Source of the DNA: Parelaphostrongylus tenuis
Lineage: Eukaryota; Nematoda; Chromadorea; Rhabditida; Metastrongylidae
Length of the DNA stretch: 64,000 nt
Direction of reading: 5' to 3'
NCBI GenBank assembly: GCA_019055375.1
Contig: JAHQIW010000452.1
Location: 62,001-126,000, forward strand
Both the position numbers and the translations under genes were made by a program. Shown piece after piece: positions 24,842-36,300 of this stretch (the stretch's first letter is position 1; each line of letters opens with the position of its first letter). Below the pieces are notes generated by a model. That model ran no database searches. It had not been told where the DNA came from and saw only the letters and a program-made list of their open reading frames with translations.

Positions 24842-25729
24842 CTGTAAAAAAAATTAAAAAGAGACTGAAACTAAGCTACGCCTTTTCCAATTTTTTATCA
24901 AGCTAACGCATTTCCAACCTGAGTGGTTTTACTCTAAAAGCGCAATCATACTGTAGCTATGTAACTAGTGGGTAACATAAATGTCCACGAAGCTGTATAA
25001 ATTCATAAAGCCTTACAGCATCTTGTGCAAAGTAAGAATCTGTTGTCATCCTTAGACATTCGACTTTTCCCTGTTGACAGACGATTGCAGATGCAGCATC
25101 TCTAACGTTGAACTACACTTATCACGAAATGGACTCTTACAAGAACACAAAACACAGCGCCTTATCAGTTATTGCTTTCCCACTTTGATTCGAAATATCT
25201 TAACACATCCCTGTAAAACTGCAACGATTTCAGATTTCGCTCATAGAGGTGTTTCCGACAACAATTTCATTTCGACACAAAGTTACGCAGCCTTCCCACC
25301 TTATTTATAAGCAAAATGTTGGACAAGGGTGACAATTTCTTCAGTTTTTTGAAAGCCGTGTTAGAGCGCTTACATTTTTGTCACAGATAGTAACAAAGCT
25401 TGAGGACTGACGAGAGGAGCAATGCTCTCTTGTTGATCGGAAGACAATCTTTCTTTTAATGTGATCCTTTCTAAACGTAAGCGGTAAGCGTTCTGTGACT
25501 AATTCATTGATAGCTCGACGAGGTCATGATAAACGTTATAATTAGGGGCTAAATCCGCGCCAAACACTGCCGACGTCCTGCAAAAAATCCAATCACAATC
25601 GCCAGACCATTCCACTACCCAAGTTTATGAAAAGGCAGTGGGTTTCATCATGGCTTTCTCAAAATGCCTCGTCAAGTTCTCCCCAAAAACCTGAAAAAAA
25701 TTCTTGCCCAATCACAATCATGGCTACAG

Positions 25730-26095
25730 AAACTTACTGACTCGGATATTTGGACGGCCCGTCTTCACGAACTGTACGAATACAAGCACATGAAAATGTT
25801 TAGCTGTATTGTTAATTGAAGCCCCGAAGTTAGCCTAGCCTAGACTTGGCTCTGTCGTCACCACATCAAAGCATTCGCTAGCCCCTTTAATCAGAGGGAT
25901 TATCACCTTGCGAAAACCAAGACATCGGTCATTCCTGGAACGATTTACTCTTAGCTGGGCTGCCGAGTGGAAACATCCGAGTACTTCTCAGCTTGGGAGT
26001 CGAGTCCTCCGCTGTTCCTTGCAGTTCGACATCGAGGAACACCTCTCGGCCACAATGAGGCGGTAAACCATTTTGGAGCATTGAAATTTTGCATA
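25730..26095 (-). repeat. Dispersed repeat shared with 58680-59075
   Basis: Both copies contain the order: cttggacagcccgtc-like, gtcgccaccac, attatgaccttg-like, gtcattcctggaacg, a block with cagcttgggagtcgag, and cacaatgaggcggtaaacc. They may be fragments of a longer retroelement. No conserved protein was recognised. Confidence 0.6.
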
Positions 26096-26788
26096 GCAAA
26101 CTTCCTAGCAATATGTTACAGCAGTCACATAACTGGGTTAATGAGAGTAAAGTATTCCAAGATCTGTTATCAAATTCCTCTGCTTTGAATTACCAGTATT
26201 TTAACTTTCAACAGATTCAACAAAAAACGTTGTAATTTTAGAATGGTTGAAGTGCTGGAAATTATGCTCGTTTTGTGCACTAAATATAAGCTTAATCAGC
26301 GACTACAAAAATTTATTGCCGCTACTAATCGGTATTTATGTACAATCTTACAAGTTAAGCATTTCAGATAAACAACAGAATAGAAAAGTGACTACATGAA
26401 GAAAAGGACATTCCTGAAACATGCACAGATACAAATCACCTAAGTCCTTGAAGAGATTGAAGGCACTGGGCTATATGACGTTTGCTAGAATTATTGAAAT
26501 GCATTGAAATCTGTTCAGAATAGAATAACCTCAAACAGCGATATCTAACCAAAATAAGTGCATATGTTAAGTAGATACATCTTATTGTCTCATTAATGAG
26601 GTATAACAGAGTCTCGAATATTAAAGTATTCTAGAGAGCTTGAATGCAATGAAAGAGCTATAAAATTTTTTCTGCCTACAATAAAAAAAAAATTAGGTAA
26701 ATTACAGTATCTAGAAATGACTACATCTAAATCTCTACTAATAAATTCTACTTACAAACCCTACAGACGAGATCCTAATCGATACATC

Positions 26789-27336
26789 TCAAAAAGTGTA
26801 ATCATTCTTTTTCTTATTTTGATGTGTACCACAAGCAATGGTGTCATGACCGAACACTGAAAGACAGAATAAAACATAATTAAACTTTGAGATCATTGAA
26901 CGAAACCCAGTGCAATTCAATACTTCTCAATAAAAACAGCCTTATTCAGGAAAATTCTCAAGAAACCAAGCCTTAACCCTTACGGCACCATGGACGCAAC
27001 CCTCTGCAACTCTGACTCTCAGAACGCTGCGTCTAACAATAGCACGCTGGGGTCGGATGCCATTGTTAAACGCAGCGCACTGAGAGCTAGAAACGCAGAT
27101 GGTTGGGTCCATAGTCCCGAAGAGCTGAATCATCGTTGCGGTAAAGCACTAGTGATTTTTTGAGAGAAAAAGTGCTGAAAAAGTGTTCATAAATAACAAT
27201 AGCTTCTGACTATGAGTTAGATTATTTGGTTTATCGTACCTTCACAATGATCACAATACTCACGCTGCGGTAGGGGTGGTTTCTTCGCATTCTGACGAAC
27301 GTATACCTCCTCCTCAACACTCTGTTTGGAACAATC
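26789..27336 (-). CDS. clip-1: Gene 1 last exons: second CCHC knuckle and stop
   Basis: Exon 27240-27336 (97 nt, 0 to 1) reads [20 protein letters not shown] and ends REYCDHCE. The terminal exon 26789-26856 reads [20 protein letters not shown] followed by TF and TGA. Together they form C-x2-C-x4-H-x4-C, the distal CLIP-170 knuckle that binds dynactin p150 and LIS1 in vertebrates and can fold back on the N-terminal CAP-Gly. The final DYTF recalls the acidic, aromatic ETF end of vertebrate CLIP-170 that CAP-Gly domains recognise, so autoinhibitory folding is plausible here by inference. Confidence 0.95.
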
Positions 27337-30300
27337 CTAGAACAGGTGGCGTTTCATAGAACACTGCAGAGAATAGAATAAATGGCAATGTAGATCGGGA
27401 CTTTGTTCGCCTAGCAACAACACAGACACCAGGTGGCATACCAATATTGAAAGAAAAAGAATTTCAATGATTAGACAGACAGTACAGCGCCATAACTTAT
27501 ATGAATACAGAGTTAAGCAGTCACTCAAAAGGCAACTTTTGTGGTGGAAAGACTATCAAGTTCCCTCGTTGGCATTACATAAGAGGTGAGAAATATTTTA
27601 AAAAAAAAACCTCCGTCTCGTGCTGATCAAAGACTTCACAGATGTCGCAGTACATTCTGGGCTTTGATTCACGGCGACCAGAAAAAATATGAGGCACGCC
27701 CATGGTTACTCTGCAACATTTTACCACATAAATATTGTAGACTGAAGTGGAAAACAGCACAGTCTAACTTGACATGATTTCCGTTCCTCAACTCGTGCTG
27801 ACTTGATTTTTCGACAACTAACTACTGCTTTTTAACAGCTTAAGTACTGGAAGATTTGAGAACTTAACAGTGTAACAAAGTAGACTTTGTATAATCAATC
27901 TGAGAGTATAAAGCTACTTTTTTGTTAGACGGCGACATATGAATATCGACTCCAATTCGCTAGGCAAAAACTTATCATAAGAGTGTTAAATAACATTCGA
28001 AAGCTTAAATCTCTGACTAACGCGGTAGGTGGCCGTTCTTAGAAAGTCTTAACTAACGTTTCAACCAAAGGAAAACATCTGTGCTTCACATACGCGTTTT
28101 TCTCGCAATATAGAGCTCTTTCTCTAGAGTATCAGAAATCATTCGATAGCGTAAGATTTGAAGATTCCAACGCTATGATTACTTCCTAAAAAGTCTGGAG
28201 AGACCGCTTGTCTGCAGTGCAGCAAGGAAAACAAGATCAGATTCACATACACAAGCAAGAAAGTTCTGACTATTCTACGGGCGAGGAGCACAGGGCGGAT
28301 GTAGCCGTTTTAACACGGCTGTCGACCGATTGGCCCTTCGGCGGGCCATAGGAAAGCGCAATTTTTGTTATTCAATTAGGAATTGTTTCTCCGCTTAGAA
28401 AGTCACTCTAGATTAAACGGCTGACTCTAGCAATAAAAGATTTTTTCTAATCGCCCATGTGCTTTTCGTGCTTCCAGCGAAGTAACAGTTGCATTGCGCG
28501 ATTGATGTAAGATATAGTTTTATTTTGGACTTTACAATATTACAAAAGGGTTATTCAAAAGATCGACCAGGTATCGCGCTAGCCAGAGATTTAAGCTTTC
28601 GAATGACTACTGACACTCTCATGAAATTTTTTGTCCAGAGAATGGAGTCTGATATTCATTTGTTGGCGTCTAAAGGAAAAGAACCTCATAAATAGTTTTT
28701 GATGATGATTACGATCCCGTTAAGTAAACTTTTTTTGAAGCGAACTCGAATCAAAGAATCAGAAAATTCAGACCCATTGGCAACACGATGATAACGCCGG
28801 TTGTGGACCTTCCGCTTTTTTATGATAAGAAACGGGTTATTGATAGTTGAAGTATTTGTAGGGTCATGAGTGCCAAAGGATTTTACGGATGAGACATTGC
28901 TCATTCGTTCTGTGGGTTTGAATCATGTGTATCATATTTTCTACAAAGTGCTACTAATTTCATCACGTAGATACGTTTCCTCCAGTATTTGGATGGATCC
29001 ACCTTATTTTGAGTTTTTTAAAATTTTTATATCCGCACATTTCCTACAGAATCTCTGAGGATTAAGAAATGTGCTCACGGCGCTCATCAATCTGTTAGGG
29101 ATCAACTATGCACTCGACCTCAAGCATCATTTGAAGTGATAAAGTGCGTATGTGGCCTTTACAATGACTTGCGATGGCCTACCGATTTATTATGTCAATG
29201 TTGTTATGCTCCCAAAGAAGTGTGGTTTCAACTTCTCCACCATGGAGGGATAGAAAGCTTGGTGAGCCTTATGCGCGGGATCGACCCATCGACTGATCAG
29301 CCTCATGCGCATCATAAAGCACCTCTAATCACTGCGCCACACACGCTCCAGTCACCGTAACGATATTTCGCTGCAGGTTGATTTCATATCTCCGTTGTTT
29401 GAAGTGTGAGCAGCTTCGATATATATAATAAGTAAAAAAGAACTTTTTCAATGATCAAGACAGCAAAATCCCGTCGCAATAGGGTTAGAATCTTGGCTTT
29501 AAAGTAAACTGTTACGCATTTATTCAAATTGAATAGTCGCAAAGAATTCAGGTATATACGAATTGAACTCAGTGCGTATTGTTTGTCGCAACGCTCAGTG
29601 ATTAGCGCACAATAAAGTGTATGCTTCACAGATGATTAGTAAACAGTTACTCTTCAACAAATTAAGTACTCTTTAGCGTTTGTGGACAAGTTCACAAGTG
29701 ATTTGCAGTAGAGAAAGCAGCTAATAGGGAAAACCTTTGCAATACTGAGCCTGTCCATCTCAACGTGTATCAAAACATTTCAAACATTCAGAAGCGAGTC
29801 CAACGGAAATGTCAGTAAAGGAATAAAGTGCATGATCACATAGAAGATGGGTACTGTTCGGTTTGAAGGGGAGAAAGAATACTCGACCTCAAGCGTTATA
29901 CAAGAATTTCTCAGAGGAGTGTTGGTAATCATTATAAAGCTTGAATCTTTGGCTAGAGCAATACCTAGCCCGTTTTCAAGAAACCCTTCTATAACACCAT
30001 AAAGTCCAAAATAAAATTATGTTCCACACGCGCATGTCTCTCACCGGGCAGAGTGCTTCCTCAGACTGTTAGTAATTCACATATGAGGGCAAACGGATTT
30101 TGGCTTTTCTACAGGATGGGAAGAGGGGGGCGGCCGCAAGGCGGTATGCAGCCGTTTCAGCAAGCCAGTTAACCGATTGTCCCTTCCGAGGGCTATGAAA
30201 AAGTACGGTTCTTATTACTGAACTAGGAATTGTTTCCCAAAACTCCAGATGAAACATCTGGCCCTAATACTAAAACATTTTCTCGACACTCTCATGTGCT

Positions 30301-33300
30301 TTTCGTGCTTCCAGCGAAGTGATAGTTGAATTGCGCGGCCAATAAAAAAACAATTTTATCTAGATGTACAGCGTTATTCAAGGTCTTTTTGAAAACGGAG
30401 CTAAGTACAACTCTAGCCAGTTGCTCAAGCTTTCGAATGAATACCAAAACTCTACAAAAAACTTTGTATAGCGAACGACATCGAGTGTTCATCTGTTTCC
30501 CTATAACCGAAAAAACCTAAAATGAATCAAAAACGAATAAAAGGCAACGAAAAGCATAGCAATAGTTCTCCAGCTCATTTGGAACTTTGTCACCTTATTT
30601 GCTCCGTCCCACAATTCAAATTTCACCCGCGTCGGTGGTGCAACGGCTAGCATGCGCTCGCGCAGAGTGAGATCTGGGTTTGTATCCCGGCTGACGCAAA
30701 TGTTTTGGCACAGCACTCCACATTATTGGGTATATTGTAACATCATACCACCGCAAGTGGCGGTGAAATATAAAGAATTCTGATTGAATTTAGATTTTAT
30801 TGTGCGATTTCAGTACTTCCAGCATTCAATTGGTTTTTTGTCTTATTCTTGAATGTGATAGAATAGTGGTTGAGCATATATCCTTGCAATAACGAGGATA
30901 GCCACGTTAGCAGCCCCGTGGAGGCGTTCGTTCCGTTCGTTACTGACTGCCGAAGAGTACTGGGGGAAGGATGAAGATCTGTCCCGAGCCGCGAAGAACA
31001 TCACAGCCTCTCGGCCACACCTCTCTCTCTCTATCAGTTATGAATAAGTGGAGTTGATTCTCGTGAGTTTCTTTTAGGGCGAAAAATTTTGTTGCTGAGA
31101 GATGGCATATTTACCGGTGGGTAGAGGAAAAAAATAGAAACAGTTAGCCAAATTATTTCTCTAAGAGTAACGGAACGACGGGAAACTTTCTGAACCTCAG
31201 ACAGGGGTTAACCCGCACTTCACGATTTCCGAGTGAGCGTGCTAACCACTGCAGTGCTTGCTGATTGAAGCAACACGTTGGATCACAGCGTAATGTTAAA
31301 ACGAAAATTCCGACAGTGCAGTGGTTAGCTCGCGCCTCCAAAAAAAAAAGCAGAACGCAGGTTCAACTCCCGTCCAGGCTCAACATTTTGCATATGCCTC
31401 AAAATTATTAGATAGACAGCTATAACATCATATCACTGCTAAGAAGCGGACAAATTAAGAGCTCTTGACAGATACAAATAAGCGGAGACCAAAAAAAAAA
31501 AACTCGATACAAATCGCCTTTTCCAGAGTCAACTTCGAAACGACAACAAGAGATTTTCGAGATTGGAAAGCGAAGGGATTTTTTCCGTTATCGGGGAATG
31601 GATGAAAAAGCGATCTCACACGCTGGACAAGAAGTTTTCATATGAGTGTTGGTAATCATTCAAAAGCTCAAATCTCTGGCTAGAGACGAAAGTAGGCGAT
31701 TGTCAAAAAAACCTCTTTGTAACGTTGTAACATCCAAAATAAAATTATATTTCACACGACTACGCGTTTCTTCCTTATCTCGCTTATATTTCGTTAGACA
31801 AAACTCCTTCCATAGAGTGCTATTACTCTTTCGATAGCATAAATCTCGAAGAACTCAGGAATGTGTTTGCTTCTTGAAAAACTCTTTGATAGCACTGTAA
31901 GGGAAACAAAAAAAAAAACTGTGTTTTATCCTCGCTGGACAAAGCTTGCTTTAGAGTACTAGTAATCATTCGCTAACGTAAGTTTAAACGTGTCTAAAGA
32001 TTTGCTTATTTTGTGGAAAGACCGTTTTACTGCAGTGTAGCAGGGAGAAGATAGATCGAGTTTCACTTAGACGGCGAGCTTGCCTACCAACTAATCCACC
32101 AACTGAAGGGCTGGTCGACCTGTCGATGCACTTACGAATTAGACATCTGTGTTGCGACTTGTATTCAACTGGAAATTTCTTTTCTGCGTTGAAAGAAATT
32201 CCATATAAAACGATTGACTTAAACACTACGAGACTTGTTCTACACGTGCATAAGCTTTTCGCGCTTAACGCAGGTTATACAATTAAGAAAAATGAAAGCA
32301 CCGGAGGGTGTGGAACATAGTTTTATTTTGGATGCTACGGCGTTATAGAAGGGATTTTTCAAAAACGGCTATGTGTAGCTGTAGCCAGAGATCTGGGCTT
32401 TCGAATAATTACTAACATTCCTAAGAAAACTTCTAGTCTAGCGAATACAATTGGTTTCTCATTTGTTCCCGGATAACGGAGAAGAAGCAGGAAGTATATT
32501 TCTAGAAGAAACCTCTTCGAAAATAATTCGGAGTTGGAACTCCTTAAAAATGGCCACAATTTTGCTCTCAAAACGGTAGGTAGAAACTTACGAATCAGCT
32601 GAGATCCTATCCAATGAATCGATCTTCTCTTGAAGTGCAGTCACTTTACGTCTCTGATCGGCAATAATTGAATGACTAAACGCAAGCTGAAATCGTCATT
32701 GGCGTATATACAATAAAAATACGAAAAATACCGGAGTTTAGCGATAACAACGTGAAGTACATTTGCGTAAAGGACAAAGAAAACACCACCGACCTCCTTT
32801 CTCAGCGAATCAATTTCTTCACATTGAGTCCTTGCTTTCGCTTGTTCCAGTTGAGTGGTTAATTCGTCGATCTTTTCACTCAATCTGAGCTGCTTCTTCT
32901 TCCAATCCTCTTCAAGCTCGTTGTATAACTCACTGACAGAACATGTGATATTTAGATAACTCTCAGACATAAAAAGGAGAACAAACTCACATCTTTTGCT
33001 TGGCTTCAGAAGCGAGAACATTTGCATTCACTTCATTCAATCGAAGAGATGTTACCTTAAGAAAAAACTGATGCCACATCAGCAAAATACCAAATCGAAA
33101 CGTAACCTGTTTAATTTTTTTATTTTGTTACTTTTGCAATGGTGTGATGCCATAAATATACAACTAAGAATGTTGTCTGGGTTGCGAAACATTCGACTCC
33201 GGAAGGGAGATCATCTTACGCACACCCATAGAGGGGATGCGTACTACCACTACACCACCGAGACCACTACTTTGCTACCACTCATTCTTCGATAGGAACT

Positions 33301-36300
33301 ATTGTAGCTATCAGAAACCAACTTTTAGGGTTTGACAGCTACTATAGCTTATGTCGGACAACGACGTAACAAAGAAGTGGCCTCGGTGATGTAGTGACAT
33401 CACGTCCCCCGATCTGGGTCAACGAGGGTTCAACTCGCAATTGAGGTCTAAGATTTAGGTTTGAGATTCAGTATTCTTAGATTTAAGATAATTTATAATC
33501 AGATGGTAAATAATCTATAACTACATTCTCTTGCTAAGCAAAGTGAAAGTCAAAGCTAAGAAAGAAAACACACCTCTCTCTGTCTTTCTGCCAACTCTTC
33601 TTTCAACTTTTCGACTTCTTCCTTGGAGACAAACCTTTGTTCATCAACTAACCGAGCCTCATCCACGGCGCCTGTGAGCTCTGTGCCCACCTAAATTGCT
33701 GGAGAATACGAAACTAATAATCGCTTACCGAAACTGTGATATCTCAGAACTAAAGTAGCACATCAGAAAGACCATATATGTGGAGAGCACAGCAACTACT
33801 AGGTATTTCCTACAAAACAAACCTTTACTTTCGATCCGTCCCCACTAGCCGATGCCTTTTGCTCTTGATCGATCAGTAATTGCTTCTGAACGTCTTTACT
33901 TTAACTACTCTACATTAGCATTAAGGCTGGAAAATCACAGAATAAAGGATTACGATCTAGAACTCGCCTCCTGTGAGAGCTGATCGATTTGAAGTCTCGC
34001 TGCAGTCAACTCCTGTCTCATCAACTGCTCAGATTCTTCCTTACTAGCTAATCTATTGCTAAGAGCTTCAATCTCGAGCGACAACCTAAAAAAATACAAA
34101 AGATCGAGTAAAATAGGAGGGAAACGCCATTAACTACAGATACTAACTTTTCCTTATCATCTAAGTACTCCTTAACCAGATTATTTGATGCGGCAAGCTC
34201 CTTATTCAGCGACTGCACAGCGGCACTCTCCGACTGAATCACAGCAATTTTCGAAAAGAAACTTCGGTAACAAACAAATTCGTTATTTTCACACATGACC
34301 TTAAACTTTCACATTGGTTAGCACACGCTATTGAATGGATAGAAGTAAGAAAAGATATATATCTAACAATTCTGAGTGAGATTCAAAACATCCGACCCAG
34401 GCGGGAAATGAACCCGTGTTTCTTCATATCGGAGACGTGAGCCATCACTACACCACCGTTTTATTACCACTCTTACTTTAATAAAAACCATCGAAATTGT
34501 CAGAAATCAATGACTAACGGGTTTGTTTGGGTAAGCACATCGCTATTACATTCAGTTAAGCTGACACTTTCCCTTTATGTATAATCCCTAAGAAGTCTTT
34601 TTCTTTACATTCTGCTTGAATATATTAGTTCTTCTTGTGAATTTTGGCTCTAAAGCAATAAACACTAAATTTATCAATCAGAATTGATTAATATTGCTCA
34701 ACAACTTATTCAATTGCGCATATTCTTGCGAATATTTCGGTATACAACTAGCATATATTTGCTTTAAGATGGAGCTGTCTTAGGACCAATTTAGCTTGCT
34801 ACTTAAGCACGAATGGCGCCTAGGAGAAAATGTGAGTGAAGCAACGCGCAAGATTAGTGGAGCTTGAGACGATGATATGGTGGCAGAAAGGACGACTAGG
34901 AAGTGGTTCGCGAAGATCAAAGGTGGATAAGACAGTCTGGCAGCCAGTCGCGCTCAGGCCATCCAAAATAAGCTCCATTAATCTTGCATACCGCTTCACT
35001 AATACTTTCCTCAACGCATCATTCGTGCAGGAGTAGCAGGCGAATTTGTTCTCTAGACAGCTCCATCTTATAGCAAGTATAGACAAATTGAATACCAAAA
35101 TGCTCCTAAGAAAATGCGCATTTATAGTGTTGTTTAGCCATTTTAATTCTTTTTGGATGACAAATTTGGTGTGCATTGTTCAAGTGTCAAAACTAATGGG
35201 AAGACCTGCTACAGTCATGACATCATACCTCTGAAAAAAAGCAGTGAAAACAAGTATTCAATTAGATTATACTTATAAGAAATTATGTATAGCGATAACC
35301 ATACGTCTTTCCGAGCCATTTCAAGTTGTGCATCCTTTTGATGAAGATCCGAAAGAAGTTTTTCCGACAACTCCTCGAGTTCTCTGGATTTCTTGGTCAA
35401 CCTAGACAATGTGCTTGGATGCATTGATTTGAATAAATAGTTTACCAAAACAAAGACCTAAGTAGCCTTGCTACAGCACCTTGTTAGTACACTAAAATTC
35501 TCGGTTAAAGGAACCTACAATTCCACATCTTGCCGTAATCCAGCCAGTTCTTCCGATTTCGCTCGTAAGTCAGTTTCCGCTTCTAACCGAATGGCTTTCT
35601 CCCGACTTAAGGATTGTCCCAGCTGCAAAATGAACTCGTGGCTTTCTCTGTCTCATCTGAGAAGATAGAGAAAATCGATAGAAACGTTAATATAACAGCG
35701 AGTAGCGCAGCACAGTTTACAAAGAAGTAGAAACTTGAGAGTTGCTCTACCATACTAACACAAACTACTTCACGAGGTGAGATAAAATAATTTGTTCAAA
35801 ACAATGCTCTTCTCGCACAACTCAATTTGAACATTTTGGGACCGTGGGTCCACGGTCTCGAAAGGTTAGCGTAAATTCCTGTTAGAATCTTGTTAATATA
35901 ACAAAGACTAGAGCGAAAAATCTTGCAAATTATACTTTTTGAAAGATTCTTCGGCATTTCTATGTTAGACGGCAACAAATGAAAAAGCGATCCCTTTCGC
36001 TAGATTTTTTCATAGGAGTGATGTTAGTAATCATTCAAAAGCATAAACCTAAAACTTTAGCTCGACGTAGACGGTTTTTCAAAACAACCTTTAATAGCGC
36101 GTAAAATTCACGATAAAATTATGTTTCACACGGCCACGTATTCTTTTTCCCTATTTCGCTTCGCTTAACACTCCCTCCTTAAAGTACTACTACTCTTTCC
36201 ATAGCGCTGTAGAAGAAAGAAAAGATATGTGCTTTACACCTTGCTGGACACAGCTCCTTCTCCAGACTATTAATAGTCATTCGATAGATAAGACAGGGCT

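Larger units (their letters stand above)
22206..26788. other. Interval between gene 1 and gene 2
   Basis: 4.6 kb between the gene 1 stop and the first confident gene 2 exon. It holds a hairpin-containing foldback repeat (about 22340-22960), a tRNA-like fragment (23232-23335), an imperfect direct repeat (about 24600-24840 and 25030-25290), a dispersed repeat (about 25730-26095) and one candidate exon (24766-24841). The A/T-rich stretch 26200-26780 probably includes the gene 1 3' UTR; an AATAAA on the minus strand lies near 26311. Nothing else coding was seen. Confidence 0.6.
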
